Of a stretch of DNA of 64,000 nucleotides, positions 51,980 through 60,659 are shown one piece after another. The notes under the pieces were generated by a model. The model was not told the origin of the DNA and searched no databases. It worked only from the letters and a program-made list of their open reading frames with translations. Source of the stretch: Sinomonas cyclohexanicum (GTDB lineage: Bacteria > Actinomycetota > Actinomycetes > Actinomycetales > Micrococcaceae); the NCBI RefSeq assembly GCF_020886775.1, contig NZ_AP024525.1, positions 124,001 to 188,000 of the forward strand. The letters run 5' to 3'. The translations under genes were made by a program, and so were the position numbers. Within the stretch, counting starts at the first letter, position 1. Each line of letters begins with the position of its first letter.

Positions 51980-52984
51980 ATGTTCACTCGACGCACGTTC
52001 CTGGCCCGCAGCGCGGCCGTCGTCGCCATCGCCGCCAGCGCGTCCCTCGGGCTCGCCGCGTGCGGCGGTGACGCCCAGTCCGCCGCGAGCGGTGGGACCA
52101 CCAAGCTCAAGATCGCGGTCGCCCCGATCCAGTTCGAGACCGCTTACATCGCCCAGCAGCAGGGCTTCTTCGCCAAGCAGGGCCTCGACGTCGAGATCGT
52201 CCGCGGCGCCGACCCGGCCGCGCTCCTCGCGCAGGTGGTCTCGGGCGACGTCAACATCGCCATCGGTTCGTGGATCAACGTCGCGACCTCGGCCGCCAAG
52301 GGCGTGCCGGTCAAGGTGATCGGCGGCAACGGCATCGTCGACCCGAAGGCGGACAACTCGGGCGTCCTCGTCTCGAAGGGCTCGTCCGTCAAGAGCCTCA
52401 AGGACCTCGCGGGCAAGACCATCGGCGTCGTGGGCGTCAAGTCCGGCGGCGACATCCCCGTCCTCCAGGCCCTTGAAGCGGCCGGCGTCGACGTGAACTC
52501 GGTCAAGGAGGTCGCGATCCCGTACGCCGGCATGCAGGCCGCGCTCGAGCGGAACACGGTCGACGCCGTCGTCCCCGCCGATGCGTTCTACCACCAGATG
52601 ATCTCGGCCGGCTACGCGAGCATCTCGAACCCGGTGCGCGAGTTCCAGGCCAACATGCCCGTGACGGTGTGGACCACAACCCAGCAGTGGCTCGCCCAGA
52701 ATTCTGCGACCGCGAAGAAGTTCGACGACGCCATGACCGCGGCCGTCTCGTACTTCGATGACCCGGCCAACCTCGAGGCTGTGCGCAAGGTCAACGCGGA
52801 CGTCAACCAGACGGACATCTCCAAGTCGCCCACGGCGCTCTTCAAGGCGGACGTGGCGTTCAACGTCAAGGAGGCCCAGGACGGCGTGGACGCCATGAAC
52901 CACTTCGGCCTCCTGACGAAGGCCGTCTCGGTCAAGGACATCCTGTGGGACCAGGCCCCGCAGCGTGCCGCGGCAGGCAAGTGA
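51980..52984 (+). CDS. ABC-importer solute-binding lipoprotein (SsuA/NrtA/TauA class)
   Basis: 334 residues. N-terminal signal with RRTFLAR twin-Arg-like start and lipobox LAAC near residue 27, then a type II binding fold (TTKLKIAVAPIQFETAYIAQQ, GFFAKQGLDVEIV, VSGDVNIAIGSW, LAGKTIGVVGV). Members bind sulfonates, nitrate, taurine, thiamin precursors or aromatic acids. Position in an aromatic cluster favours an aromatic or sulfonated aromatic substrate. First gene of the importer operon. Confidence 0.88.
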   Translation: MFTRRTFLARSAAVVAIAASASLGLAACGGDAQSAASGGTTKLKIAVAPIQFETAYIAQQQGFFAKQGLDVEIVRGADPAALLAQVVSGDVNIAIGSWINVATSAAKGVPVKVIGGNGIVDPKADNSGVLVSKGSSVKSLKDLAGKTIGVVGVKSGGDIPVLQALEAAGVDVNSVKEVAIPYAGMQAALERNTVDAVVPADAFYHQMISAGYASISNPVREFQANMPVTVWTTTQQWLAQNSATAKKFDDAMTAAVSYFDDPANLEAVRKVNADVNQTDISKSPTALFKADVAFNVKEAQDGVDAMNHFGLLTKAVSVKDILWDQAPQRAAAGK

Positions 52985-52991
52985 GCCGACC

Positions 52992-53768
52992 ATGACCCGC
53001 CTCTCGACCAACGGTGCGTGGCTGCTGGCCCAGCGCGTGCTCGCGATCGGCGTCCTGCTCGCGGTGTGGCAGGTGATCGTCGCCGCCGGCCTGGTGCCTT
53101 CGATGGTGCCCGGCGTCGGCGCCGTCGCGGCCGCGGCCGTGGCCTCGCTCGTGAACCCCGTGTTCTGGCAGGCCCTCGGCGGGACGCTCCTCGCGGCCCT
53201 CGCCGGGTGGCTCATCGCGACCGTGGCCGGGGTGGTGCTCGGCCTGCTCATCGGCTCGATCCGGTTCCTTGACCGCTCCACCTCGATCCTCATCGACTTC
53301 GGCCGCTCGTTCCCCGTCCTCGCGCTCATGCCAGTGGTCATCATGCTCCTGGGATCGAACACCCGCATGGAGATCGTGGTGGTCGCGCTCAGCGCGCTGT
53401 GGCCGATCCTCATCCAGACGACCTACGGCGCGCGGCGCCAGGAGGCCGCGGTCGCGGACACTGTCGCGGTGTTCCGGATCCCGCCACTCCTGCGATTCCG
53501 CCGCGTCCTGCTCCCCGGCGCGCTGCCGTTCATCGCGACCGGCGTGCGGATCTCCTCGGCCATCTCGATCCTCGTCGCCGTCGGCGTCGAGGTCATCTCC
53601 CAGGCCCCCGGCATCGGGCGCCAGATCACCCTCATGCAGCAGAACGCGAGCTGGGACCTCGCCTTCGCGTACCTGCTGTTCACGGGCTTCGTCGGGTGGA
53701 CCCTCGCGGTGCTCCTGCACAAGGTCGAGGCCCGTGCGCTGACCTGGAAGAGGCAGATCGATGACTAG
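52992..53768 (+). CDS. ABC-importer permease (BPD_transp, SsuC-like), first
   Basis: 258 residues, about 6 helices, with the EAA loop TVAVFRIPPLLRFRRVLLPGALPFIATGVRI typical of SsuC/TauC-type permeases. ATG 7 bases after the binding protein stop. Its end overlaps the second permease by 8 bases. Two different permease genes make a heterodimeric channel. Confidence 0.88.
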   Translation: MTRLSTNGAWLLAQRVLAIGVLLAVWQVIVAAGLVPSMVPGVGAVAAAAVASLVNPVFWQALGGTLLAALAGWLIATVAGVVLGLLIGSIRFLDRSTSILIDFGRSFPVLALMPVVIMLLGSNTRMEIVVVALSALWPILIQTTYGARRQEAAVADTVAVFRIPPLLRFRRVLLPGALPFIATGVRISSAISILVAVGVEVISQAPGIGRQITLMQQNASWDLAFAYLLFTGFVGWTLAVLLHKVEARALTWKRQIDD

Positions 53769-54597
53769 CACCACGCTCCGCGCCGCCGGTTCGCGTCCCG
53801 CGCGCACGACGCCGCGCCGCCCCCGCCGCTCCCGGCCCACCCTGGGCGGAGCGATCATCCAGGGCTCGTGGCTGATCGTGGTCGTCGCGGCCGCGTGGTG
53901 GTTCGCGACCGCGAAGAGCGCGAACTTCTTCATCCCACCGCTGCAGACGATCCTCCAGGCCCTCATGAGGGACCTCGGCAACGGGGTCATCGCGGCCGGG
54001 GCCGCGTACTCCCTCGGGAACCTGTTCGGGGGCCTCGCGATCGCCATCGTCGTGGGGATCGCCCTCGGCATCCTGCTGGGGGAGGCGAAGTGGCTGCGCG
54101 ACGTCGTAGACCCGATCATCCACTTCTTCCGCTCGATCCCGCAGGCCGCGCTCGTCCCGCTCATCATCGGCACGTTCGGGATCGGCCAGGGGCCCAAGGT
54201 GGGCACCATCGCATTCGCGTGCCTGTGGCCCGTGCTGCTGAACACGATCGACGGCGTGCTCGGCGTCGAGCCCACCGTGCGCAAGTTCGCGCGAGTATAC
54301 CGGATCCCACGCGGGCTGTACTTCCGCCGGGTCGTCCTCCCGGCGGCGCTTCCGCAGATCATGGCCGGCATCCGCGTGGCCCTGCCGATCGGCATCACGG
54401 TCATGGTCGTGTCCGAGATGTTCGCCTCGACCGAGGGCCTCGGCTTCTACATCCTCAATTCCTCGGCTACGTTCCAGGTGCCCGAGACGTGGGCGGGCGC
54501 GCTGCTCGTCGGCGTCGTGGGCTACATCCTCTCGATGCTGTTCGTCCTCGTCGAGCGCCGCGTCCTGCGCTGGTACCACGCCTCGGGCGCCCAATGA
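53761..54597 (+). CDS. ABC-importer permease, second
   Basis: 278 residues. Basic N-terminus (RPARTTPRRPRRSRP) then about 6 helices. EAA loop: YRIPRGLYFRRVVLPAALPQIMAGIRVAL. Same family as the previous gene but only distantly alike. TGA at 54597 overlaps ATG 54594, an alternative start for the ATPase. The arginine-rich start contains the motif variant GCACGACGCC at 53804. Confidence 0.88.
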   Translation: MTSTTLRAAGSRPARTTPRRPRRSRPTLGGAIIQGSWLIVVVAAAWWFATAKSANFFIPPLQTILQALMRDLGNGVIAAGAAYSLGNLFGGLAIAIVVGIALGILLGEAKWLRDVVDPIIHFFRSIPQAALVPLIIGTFGIGQGPKVGTIAFACLWPVLLNTIDGVLGVEPTVRKFARVYRIPRGLYFRRVVLPAALPQIMAGIRVALPIGITVMVVSEMFASTEGLGFYILNSSATFQVPETWAGALLVGVVGYILSMLFVLVERRVLRWYHASGAQ

Positions 54598-54647
54598 GCA
54601 CGACGCCGTCCACCTCACCTCGGTCTCAAGCCACCCCAGGAGTTCCC

Positions 54648-55487
54648 ATGACCATCCAGGACCAGCCCGTCCAGGACGCCACCGTCCTGTCGGCCCGCGC
54701 GCAGCAGGCGCCGGCGCGTGATGGGGACGTGATGACGGTGCGCGGGCTCAGCATGAGCTACGGCGCCGGCGCCTCGTTCAACCCGATCCTCGCCGACCTC
54801 GACCTCGACATCGCCGCCGGCGAGTTCGTCGCGATCGTAGGCCCGTCGGGGGTCGGCAAGACGACCCTCCTGCGCTGCCTGTCCGGGCTCATCCGGCCGC
54901 AGTCGGGCACCATCACGGTCTCCGGTGACGTCATCGACGGGCCCCACCCGGACCTCGCGGTGGTGTTCCAGGACTACAGCCGCTCGCTCATGCCCTGGAT
55001 GACGACGCTCGAGAACATCGCCTTCCCCCTCCAGGGCAAGGGCATGGGCAAGGCCGAGCGGAACGCCGCGGCCGAGAAGAACCTCACGGCGGTGGGCCTT
55101 GCCGGCCAGGGCCACAAGTATCCCTGGGAGATGTCCGGCGGCATGCAGCAGCGCGTCGCGATCGCCCGGGCGCTCGCGTACGAGGCGAAGGTCCTGCTCA
55201 TGGACGAGCCGTTCGCCTCGGTCGACGCGCAGACCCGGTTCGACCTCGAGGACCTCGTCCTGAACCTCCAGCAGGAGCTCGGCGTGACGATCCTCCTCGT
55301 CACGCACGACATCGACGAGGCCCTCTACCTCGCGGACAAGGTCGTGGTCATCGCGAACAAGCCCGCAATGGTCGTGGACGTCATCGAGACCGGGTTCGGC
55401 GACCAGCGCGACCAGCTCGAGACGAAGGCCGACCCGCGCTTCGCCGAGGCCCGCGCCCGCATCATGCACCGGCTGCGGAAGGACTGA
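54648..55487 (+). CDS. ABC-importer ATP-binding protein (SsuB/TauB-like)
   Basis: 279 residues from ATG 54648, chosen because CCAGGAGTTCCC stands before it; the in-frame ATG at 54594 (overlapping the previous stop) would add 18 residues. Walker A GPSGVGKTT, Q-loop VVFQDYSRSL, signature MSGGMQQRVAIARAL, Walker B VLLMDEPFASVD, H-loop THDIDEAL. Energises import. Confidence 0.92.
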   Translation: MTIQDQPVQDATVLSARAQQAPARDGDVMTVRGLSMSYGAGASFNPILADLDLDIAAGEFVAIVGPSGVGKTTLLRCLSGLIRPQSGTITVSGDVIDGPHPDLAVVFQDYSRSLMPWMTTLENIAFPLQGKGMGKAERNAAAEKNLTAVGLAGQGHKYPWEMSGGMQQRVAIARALAYEAKVLLMDEPFASVDAQTRFDLEDLVLNLQQELGVTILLVTHDIDEALYLADKVVVIANKPAMVVDVIETGFGDQRDQLETKADPRFAEARARIMHRLRKD

Positions 55488-55510
55488 CGCCTCGAGAGAC
55501 GCGCACTTGG

Positions 55511-55557
55511 GCGCAGCGGAGGGGCCGGGTCAATTCGACCCGGCCCCTCCGCTGCGC
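55511..55557. terminator. Strong terminator after the ABC operon
   Basis: 21-base perfect stem GCGCAGCGGAGGGGCCGGGTC (55511-55531, quoted in part) and complement 55537-55557, loop AATTC. Followed by CTTCTGTTT. Confidence 0.9.
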
Positions 55558-55606
55558 CTTCTGTTTCGGCGCCTCCTGTTTGTGCGCCTTCTGTTTCTGC
55601 GCCTCC
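55554..55606. repeat. 15-base tandem repeat
   Basis: Three near copies of GCGCCTTCTGTTTCG (55554-55568, 55569-55583, 55584-55598) and a partial fourth, between the ABC terminator and the ADH gene. Confidence 0.85.
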
Positions 55607-55616
55607 GGCGCCCGGC

Positions 55617-56708
55617 TCAGAAGTCCGTGATGACGCTGCGGGCCACGCCGCCCGCGCGGAGGAGCTCGTAGCCGCGGTCGATCTCGCCGAGGCCGATCCG
55701 GTGCGAGACGAGCTCATCGAGCCTGAAGCGGCCCTGGAGGTACAGGCGGGCGTACATCGGGATGTCCACCTTGAGGTTCGTCGAGCCCATCGCGACGCCG
55801 CGCAGGCCCTTCTGCTTGCCGAGGAGGTCCCCGAACGGGGTCACCTCGATGGTCCGGCCGGGCTGGTGGACGCCGATCAGGTATGCGGTCCCGCCGATCT
55901 CGAGCATCGCGAGCGCCTGCTCGGACGTCTGCTTGAGCCCGATCGCCTCGAACGCGTGGGTCACGCCGCCCCGGGTGAGTTCGTGGACCTGCGCCACCGA
56001 GTCGCCCACGGCCGGGTCCACCGTGTCCGTCGCGCCGAACGTCTGGGCGAGCTCGAGCTTGGCCGGGTCGAGGTCGACGGCGATGATCCGCTCCGCGCCC
56101 GCCAGCGCTGCGCCCTGGATCACGTTGAGGCCGACGCCGCCGCAGCCGAGCACGGCGACCGTGTCGCCGGGGCGGACGCCGGCCGTGTTGACTGCCGCGC
56201 CGGCGCCGGTGACGACCCCGCAGCCGAGCAGGGCCGCCCGGTCGAACGGGATCTCCTCGGGGACCGCGACGACGTTCGTCGCGTGCACGAGGACCTGCTC
56301 GGCGAATCCGCCGACGCCGATGAACTGGGTGAGCGGCCGCCCGCCGAGGCTGAGGCGCGGCGTCGTGCCCTGCGCGCGTGATGTCGCCGAGGAGCGCGCG
56401 CACTGGTACGGGCGGCCCGTGAGGCACGCCCGGCAGGTCCCGCACGAATGGATCGGCGACGTCACGACGTGCTGGCCCACCGCGACGTCCGCGACATCCT
56501 CGCCGACTGCCGCGACGATGCCGGCGACCTCGTGCCCGAGGACCGCGGGCATCGGGAAGCCGGCGTCGGTCGTCGCGACGTGCAGGTCGGAGCGGCACAG
56601 GCCCGAAGCACGCACGTCGATGAGCACCTCGCCCGGGCCGGGGCTGTCGATCCGAACGTCCACGATCTCGAACGGGCCGCCGACGGCTTCGATCACTGCT
56701 GCGCGCAT
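55617..56708 (-). CDS. Zinc-dependent alcohol dehydrogenase, first
   Basis: 363 residues. Catalytic zinc Cys in SGLCRSDLHVA and His in LGHEVAG; structural zinc Cys run CGTCRACLTGRPYQC; Rossmann motif LGCGGVGLNVIQGA. NAD(P)-dependent alcohol/aldehyde interconversion. It is a paralogue of the divergent ADH at 56805: the segments MGSTNLKVDIPMYARLYLQG and MGSTDPRRDIPFYADLYLQG align. Two lobes of the promoter region separate them. Confidence 0.9.
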   Translation of the reverse strand: MRAAVIEAVGGPFEIVDVRIDSPGPGEVLIDVRASGLCRSDLHVATTDAGFPMPAVLGHEVAGIVAAVGEDVADVAVGQHVVTSPIHSCGTCRACLTGRPYQCARSSATSRAQGTTPRLSLGGRPLTQFIGVGGFAEQVLVHATNVVAVPEEIPFDRAALLGCGVVTGAGAAVNTAGVRPGDTVAVLGCGGVGLNVIQGAALAGAERIIAVDLDPAKLELAQTFGATDTVDPAVGDSVAQVHELTRGGVTHAFEAIGLKQTSEQALAMLEIGGTAYLIGVHQPGRTIEVTPFGDLLGKQKGLRGVAMGSTNLKVDIPMYARLYLQGRFRLDELVSHRIGLGEIDRGYELLRAGGVARSVITDF

Positions 56709-56804
56709 GGGTTCCTCCAGGATTCTGTGACATAGTCAATATAGAAAAATATAATCAATAATGATCTGCAATATCTACAGCCCGTTCGGGCGGACGGAGG
56801 AACC
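56709..56804. promoter_or_regulatory. Divergent promoter region between the two ADH genes
   Basis: 96 bases, AT-rich (about 56733-56775), with TCAATATAG and ATAATCAATAATG; a possible -10 TATAAT-like stretch lies at 56749. No clean palindrome was found. Confidence 0.45.
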
Positions 56805-57887
56805 ATGAGGGCAGCGGTCATCAATCGGCTGGACGGCACGTTCGACATCGAGGAGCTCGCCATCGGGCGGCCGCTCCGGGACGAGGTGCTCGTGGAGGTC
56901 GCGGCCGCGGGCCTGTGCCATTCCGACTACCTCGTCGCGTCCGTGGACAGGGGGCGGCCCGTGCCGATGGTGGCTGGGCACGAGATGGCCGGGACGGTCG
57001 TCGACGTGGGCGAGGGCGTGCGGGACCTCGCGGTCGGCGACCGTGTGGTGGCCACCGAGGTCGACTTCTGCGGCGTGTGCCGCGAGTGCCGGGGCGGGGC
57101 GCCCTTCCGCTGCCTCGACCCCGGCGCGGCCCGACGCCCGGCCGGCGCGCCCGCCCGCCTCACGCGCGACGGCGAGCCGGTCACCTCGTTCGGGGTCGCC
57201 GGCTTTGCGGAGCGGACCATCCTGCACCGCAACAAGCTCGTCAAGGTCCCCTCAGGGATCCCGTTCGCGCAGGCCGCGGTGCTCGGCTGCGCCGTCTCGA
57301 CCGGCGTGGGCGCGGTGCTCAACAGTGCGGGCGTGCGGGCCGGGGAGACGGTCGCCGTGGTCGGGCTCGGCGGGGTCGGCCTGAACGTGGTGCAGGGCGC
57401 GGCGCTTGCTGGAGCACGCGCCGTCGTCGGCATCGACCTGCAGCCGGCCAAGCTCGGGCTCGCCCGCCGCTTCGGGGCGACCCACGTGGTGGACGCCTCC
57501 GCGGGCGACGTCCCCGCGGCGGTCCGGGACGCGACCGACGGCGGCGCGCACCACGTGTTCGAGGCGATCGGCCTCGCGACGACCCAGCGCCAGTCGATCG
57601 GCCTGACCCGTACAGGCGGGTCCGTGAACTTCATCGGCATCCCGCAGGGCGCGCCGCTCGACATTGACGTCATGCGGGACCTGCTCATGGGCCAGCGCAC
57701 GTTCCGCGGCGTCTACATGGGGTCCACCGACCCGCGCAGGGATATCCCGTTCTACGCGGACCTGTACCTCCAGGGCCGGCTCAACCTCGACGACCTCGTC
57801 TCCGCCCGTGTGGGCCTTGACGAGATCAATGACGCCTACGCGCGGCAGGAGACCGGCGCGATCGCGCGGTTGGTCATCACTTTCTGA
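56805..57887 (+). CDS. Zinc-dependent alcohol dehydrogenase, second
   Basis: 360 residues. AGLCHSDYLVA, AGHEMAG, CGVCRECRGGAPFRC, GLGGVGLNVVQGA. Same family as the first copy but with Arg/Gly/Ala-rich loop residues 110-125 after the structural zinc site. GGAGGAACC lies before the ATG. Its 3' end faces the flavin reductase gene. Confidence 0.9.
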   Translation: MRAAVINRLDGTFDIEELAIGRPLRDEVLVEVAAAGLCHSDYLVASVDRGRPVPMVAGHEMAGTVVDVGEGVRDLAVGDRVVATEVDFCGVCRECRGGAPFRCLDPGAARRPAGAPARLTRDGEPVTSFGVAGFAERTILHRNKLVKVPSGIPFAQAAVLGCAVSTGVGAVLNSAGVRAGETVAVVGLGGVGLNVVQGAALAGARAVVGIDLQPAKLGLARRFGATHVVDASAGDVPAAVRDATDGGAHHVFEAIGLATTQRQSIGLTRTGGSVNFIGIPQGAPLDIDVMRDLLMGQRTFRGVYMGSTDPRRDIPFYADLYLQGRLNLDDLVSARVGLDEINDAYARQETGAIARLVITF

Positions 57888-57912
57888 AAGGGAAGCGCCT
57901 GGGACGGGGAAA

Positions 57913-57941
57913 GGGGCAGGACGCCGTTCGCGTCCTGCCCC
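57913..57941. terminator. Terminator between convergent ADH and flavin reductase genes
   Basis: GGGGCAGGACGC (57913-57924) pairs with GCGTCCTGCCCC (57930-57941), loop CGTTC. Both genes stop near it. Confidence 0.85.
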
Positions 57942-57962
57942 CGGTGCCCTTCCGCCGCGGTG

Positions 57963-59111
57963 TCAGACGGTTCCGCCGTGCCGGGCGATGACGTCGCGCG
58001 CGAGCTTCTTGCCGAACGCCGTGTGCGCGGCGAGGGCCTCCTGCGCTGCGTCGACATCGCGGGCGGCCAGGGCCTCCGTGAGGTCGCGGACATGGCCCGT
58101 CTCGAGCTGGCGCGACCACTCCTCGGCAGTCAGGGCCTGGCGCCACACCGTCCCGATGCCGAGGCGGCGGAAGGCGTCCGCGAGGGCCGCGGATCCGGCC
58201 ACCGACACGAGCCGGTCGTGGTACGCGACGTTGAGGGCGAGGAACGCGTCGAGGTCGCCCGCCTCCTCGGCGCGCAGCGCCTCGAGCTCGGAGACGATCC
58301 GGCGCAGCTCCGCGACGTCGCCATCGGTGAGCCGGCGCAGATGGGAGGCGATGACGCCGGACTCAATGGTCGCGCGGCCGTCGTAGGCGGCGTCGGTCGT
58401 CTGGGCGGTGATGGGCTGAGGCTCGAGCAGTCCCTCATCGTTGCGGGACACGAGTCCCTCGGCGGTGAGCTTCACGAGCGCGTTCTGCACCTGCTCGGGC
58501 TCGGAGCGGATCGCCTCGCCGATGGCCACAGGGTCCAGGACCGAGCCGAGCGGGGTGCGGCGCTTGAGCACCCAGTCGCGCACGCCGTCGTACGCCTTGA
58601 CCTCGAGGACCCGCTCGAGGCGGCCCATCGTGCCGCGGTAGTACGCGAGCGGCTGCCGGTCTGCGGCGCTCGCCTCGGCCACGAGGCCGAGGAACACCGT
58701 GTGGGTGCCGCCCGTGGCCGTCTCTGCGATCCGGCACTCGATCGTCGCGAGCGCACCGTCGAGCAGCGGGACCCCGTTCTCGGAGATCGTGTAGCCCACG
58801 CCCTCGAACTTGTCACCGCCCTTGCGGCCGAACTGGAACGCGAGCGCCGCCTGGTCCTCGGCGAGGATGTTGATGCCGAACACGCCGGCCTCGACCACGC
58901 GGTCGTGCGTCGACGAGGAGCGGTTGAGGCACGCGAGCATCATGGGGGGCTCCATCGAGAGCGAGGAGACGGCTGAGGCCGTCGTGCCGTACGGCTTGCC
59001 GTCCACGACGGCCGTGATGACCGTGACGCCGGAGGCGAAGTGCCCGACGACGTTGCGGAACACGACGGGATCGACGACGGGGCCGTCGGCGGTGAGGGGC
59101 TGGGCGGTCAT
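57963..59111 (-). CDS. Flavin reductase fused to GntR-like winged helix and FCD sensor domain
   Basis: 382 residues. Residues about 10-160 are an HpaC/flavin reductase domain (VGHFASGVTVITAVVDGKPYG, TASAVSSLSMEPPMMLACL). Residues about 175-220 read like a winged helix (EAIRSEPEQVQNALVKLTAEGLV). Residues about 235-375 are an FCD-like helical domain with His residues in NVAYHDRLV, GHVRDLTEAL and AAHTAFGKK. In the Acinetobacter 4-hydroxyphenylacetate hydroxylase, the reductase has a MarR-like tail that binds substrate and speeds NADH oxidation; this FCD fusion would be a similar but independent solution. AAGGAGG before the ATG. Confidence 0.88.
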   Translation of the reverse strand: MTAQPLTADGPVVDPVVFRNVVGHFASGVTVITAVVDGKPYGTTASAVSSLSMEPPMMLACLNRSSSTHDRVVEAGVFGINILAEDQAALAFQFGRKGGDKFEGVGYTISENGVPLLDGALATIECRIAETATGGTHTVFLGLVAEASAADRQPLAYYRGTMGRLERVLEVKAYDGVRDWVLKRRTPLGSVLDPVAIGEAIRSEPEQVQNALVKLTAEGLVSRNDEGLLEPQPITAQTTDAAYDGRATIESGVIASHLRRLTDGDVAELRRIVSELEALRAEEAGDLDAFLALNVAYHDRLVSVAGSAALADAFRRLGIGTVWRQALTAEEWSRQLETGHVRDLTEALAARDVDAAQEALAAHTAFGKKLARDVIARHGGTV

Positions 59112-59178
59112 GGTGTCCTCCTTGGGACAGGATTTCGGTTGATGAGGCTACGCCGAGGCAGCGCCGCGGCAACGCCGG

Positions 59179-60627
59179 TCACGGGAGCGTGATCGCGTCG
59201 AGGAGCCGCCCGACGCCGGGCGCGTCGGCGAGGTCCAGCGCGAGGTGCAGGGCTCGGCGGGCCCGGTCGGCGGGAAGGCCCGCGAACTCGGCGTTCGCGA
59301 GGAACTTCCCCTCGACCTGGGCCGGCGTGAGCGGGGTGTGGTGCCGGTCCCCGAGCGGCGCGTCGACGCGCTCGCGGAACGTCGCGCCGTCGTGCGTGAG
59401 GACCTCGACCTCGGCGGTGAGGTACTCGCCCGGGGCGAGCGAGGGGACGATCTCGACGGCGGCCGCGGCCGCGCCCAGCGCCGGGTCGCCGGCGCCGAGC
59501 AGGTGCTCGGGCCGCACGTTCCCGTGCGCGAGCGCCGCGACGGCCGTGAAGCGGAGGCTGAACGCGGCGTCGACCTCGGGGGTCCGGCCGGGGGCCCACT
59601 CGGCGCCCACGAACCCGGCTGCGGTGCGCGGCGTGACGTGGATGCGGACGCGGGCGGCGTCCTCGAGGCGCACACCGCGGGCGTGCAGCCGAGCGGCGGC
59701 GTCGAGGCTCGGGTGGCTTGCGCGGCACGAGCTCCACGGCTTGATGACGCGGTCGCCGCAGAACACCTCGCCGAGCCGCTCGAGCATGAGCTCGGGCCGC
59801 GGGTCCGCGCAGAACCGGTCGAGGAAGCCGAAGCGGCCCGCGAGCGGGTCGTCTTCGCCGCGGTACCCGATCGCCGCGAGCTCGACGGCGGTCACGCCCG
59901 CCTGCGCGGCGAACGCCATCGGCAGCCGGAACGCGGGCGCGTGGTCGAAGATCGGGGCCACGGATCCGCCGAGCTGCTGGACCGCGAGGCCCCACGCGTC
60001 CACGAGCCCGCGCTCGCCGAGCCCGGCGAGCCGCGCGGCCAGGGCCGTCGCGCCGATGCCGTTGACGGTTCCGGTGTTGTCCTGGCCGGAGTACACGTCG
60101 AAGCTGCTGCCGACGGCGAGCCGTGCCGTCACGTCGTCCGCGAGGACGAGCGCGTCGAGCAGTTCGGAGCCGGTCGCCCCGCGCCGCTCCGCCTCCGCGA
60201 GCGCCACCGGGACCGTGGTCCCCGTGATGTGCGCGGCGACCTCCTGCCCGCCGGGGCCCTCGGCGCTCACGGGCTCGAAGTCGAACGTGCGGGTCAGGAC
60301 GCTGGCCGCCCACGCGGCGGTGCGCGCCGGCACCCTCACGGCGGTGCCGGGGATGCGCGCGTCCGGCCGGCCGCCCCAGTCCGCGGCGAGCGCCACGAGC
60401 TCGGCCGCCCCCGGCGCGCGGTGCCCCGCGAGAGCGCAGCCCACCGCGTCCACGAGGCGCACGACGGCGCGCTCGCGGGCCTCCGCGGGGATCTCACCCG
60501 GGCTGGTGGCCGCCACGTGGGAGGCCAGGCGCGAGGTGAGCTGCGCGCGGGCGGCAAGGGCGCAGTCGGGCGTCGTGTCCGGGGGCGCCGGGGATGGCGC
60601 GGTGTCGGATTGGGCGGGCGCGGTCAT
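59179..60627 (-). CDS. MmgE/PrpD family protein
   Basis: 482 residues. Family features are the all-helical domain 1 (residues 30-290: SRLASHVAATSPGEIP, LVDAVGCALAGHRAPGA, DVTARLAVGSS, GTVNGIGATALAARLAGL) and the small alpha/beta domain 2 (KPWSSCRASHPSLDAA). Members include 2-methylcitrate dehydratase and cis-aconitate decarboxylase-like enzymes. Here it may act on a ring-cleavage acid; the substrate is unknown. GGAAGGAGAC before the ATG 60627. Co-directional with the reductase and HpaB genes. Confidence 0.85.
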   Translation of the reverse strand: MTAPAQSDTAPSPAPPDTTPDCALAARAQLTSRLASHVAATSPGEIPAEARERAVVRLVDAVGCALAGHRAPGAAELVALAADWGGRPDARIPGTAVRVPARTAAWAASVLTRTFDFEPVSAEGPGGQEVAAHITGTTVPVALAEAERRGATGSELLDALVLADDVTARLAVGSSFDVYSGQDNTGTVNGIGATALAARLAGLGERGLVDAWGLAVQQLGGSVAPIFDHAPAFRLPMAFAAQAGVTAVELAAIGYRGEDDPLAGRFGFLDRFCADPRPELMLERLGEVFCGDRVIKPWSSCRASHPSLDAAARLHARGVRLEDAARVRIHVTPRTAAGFVGAEWAPGRTPEVDAAFSLRFTAVAALAHGNVRPEHLLGAGDPALGAAAAAVEIVPSLAPGEYLTAEVEVLTHDGATFRERVDAPLGDRHHTPLTPAQVEGKFLANAEFAGLPADRARRALHLALDLADAPGVGRLLDAITLP

Positions 60628-60659
60628 GGTCGTCTCCTTCCAGTGGTGGGGGAGCGGGG

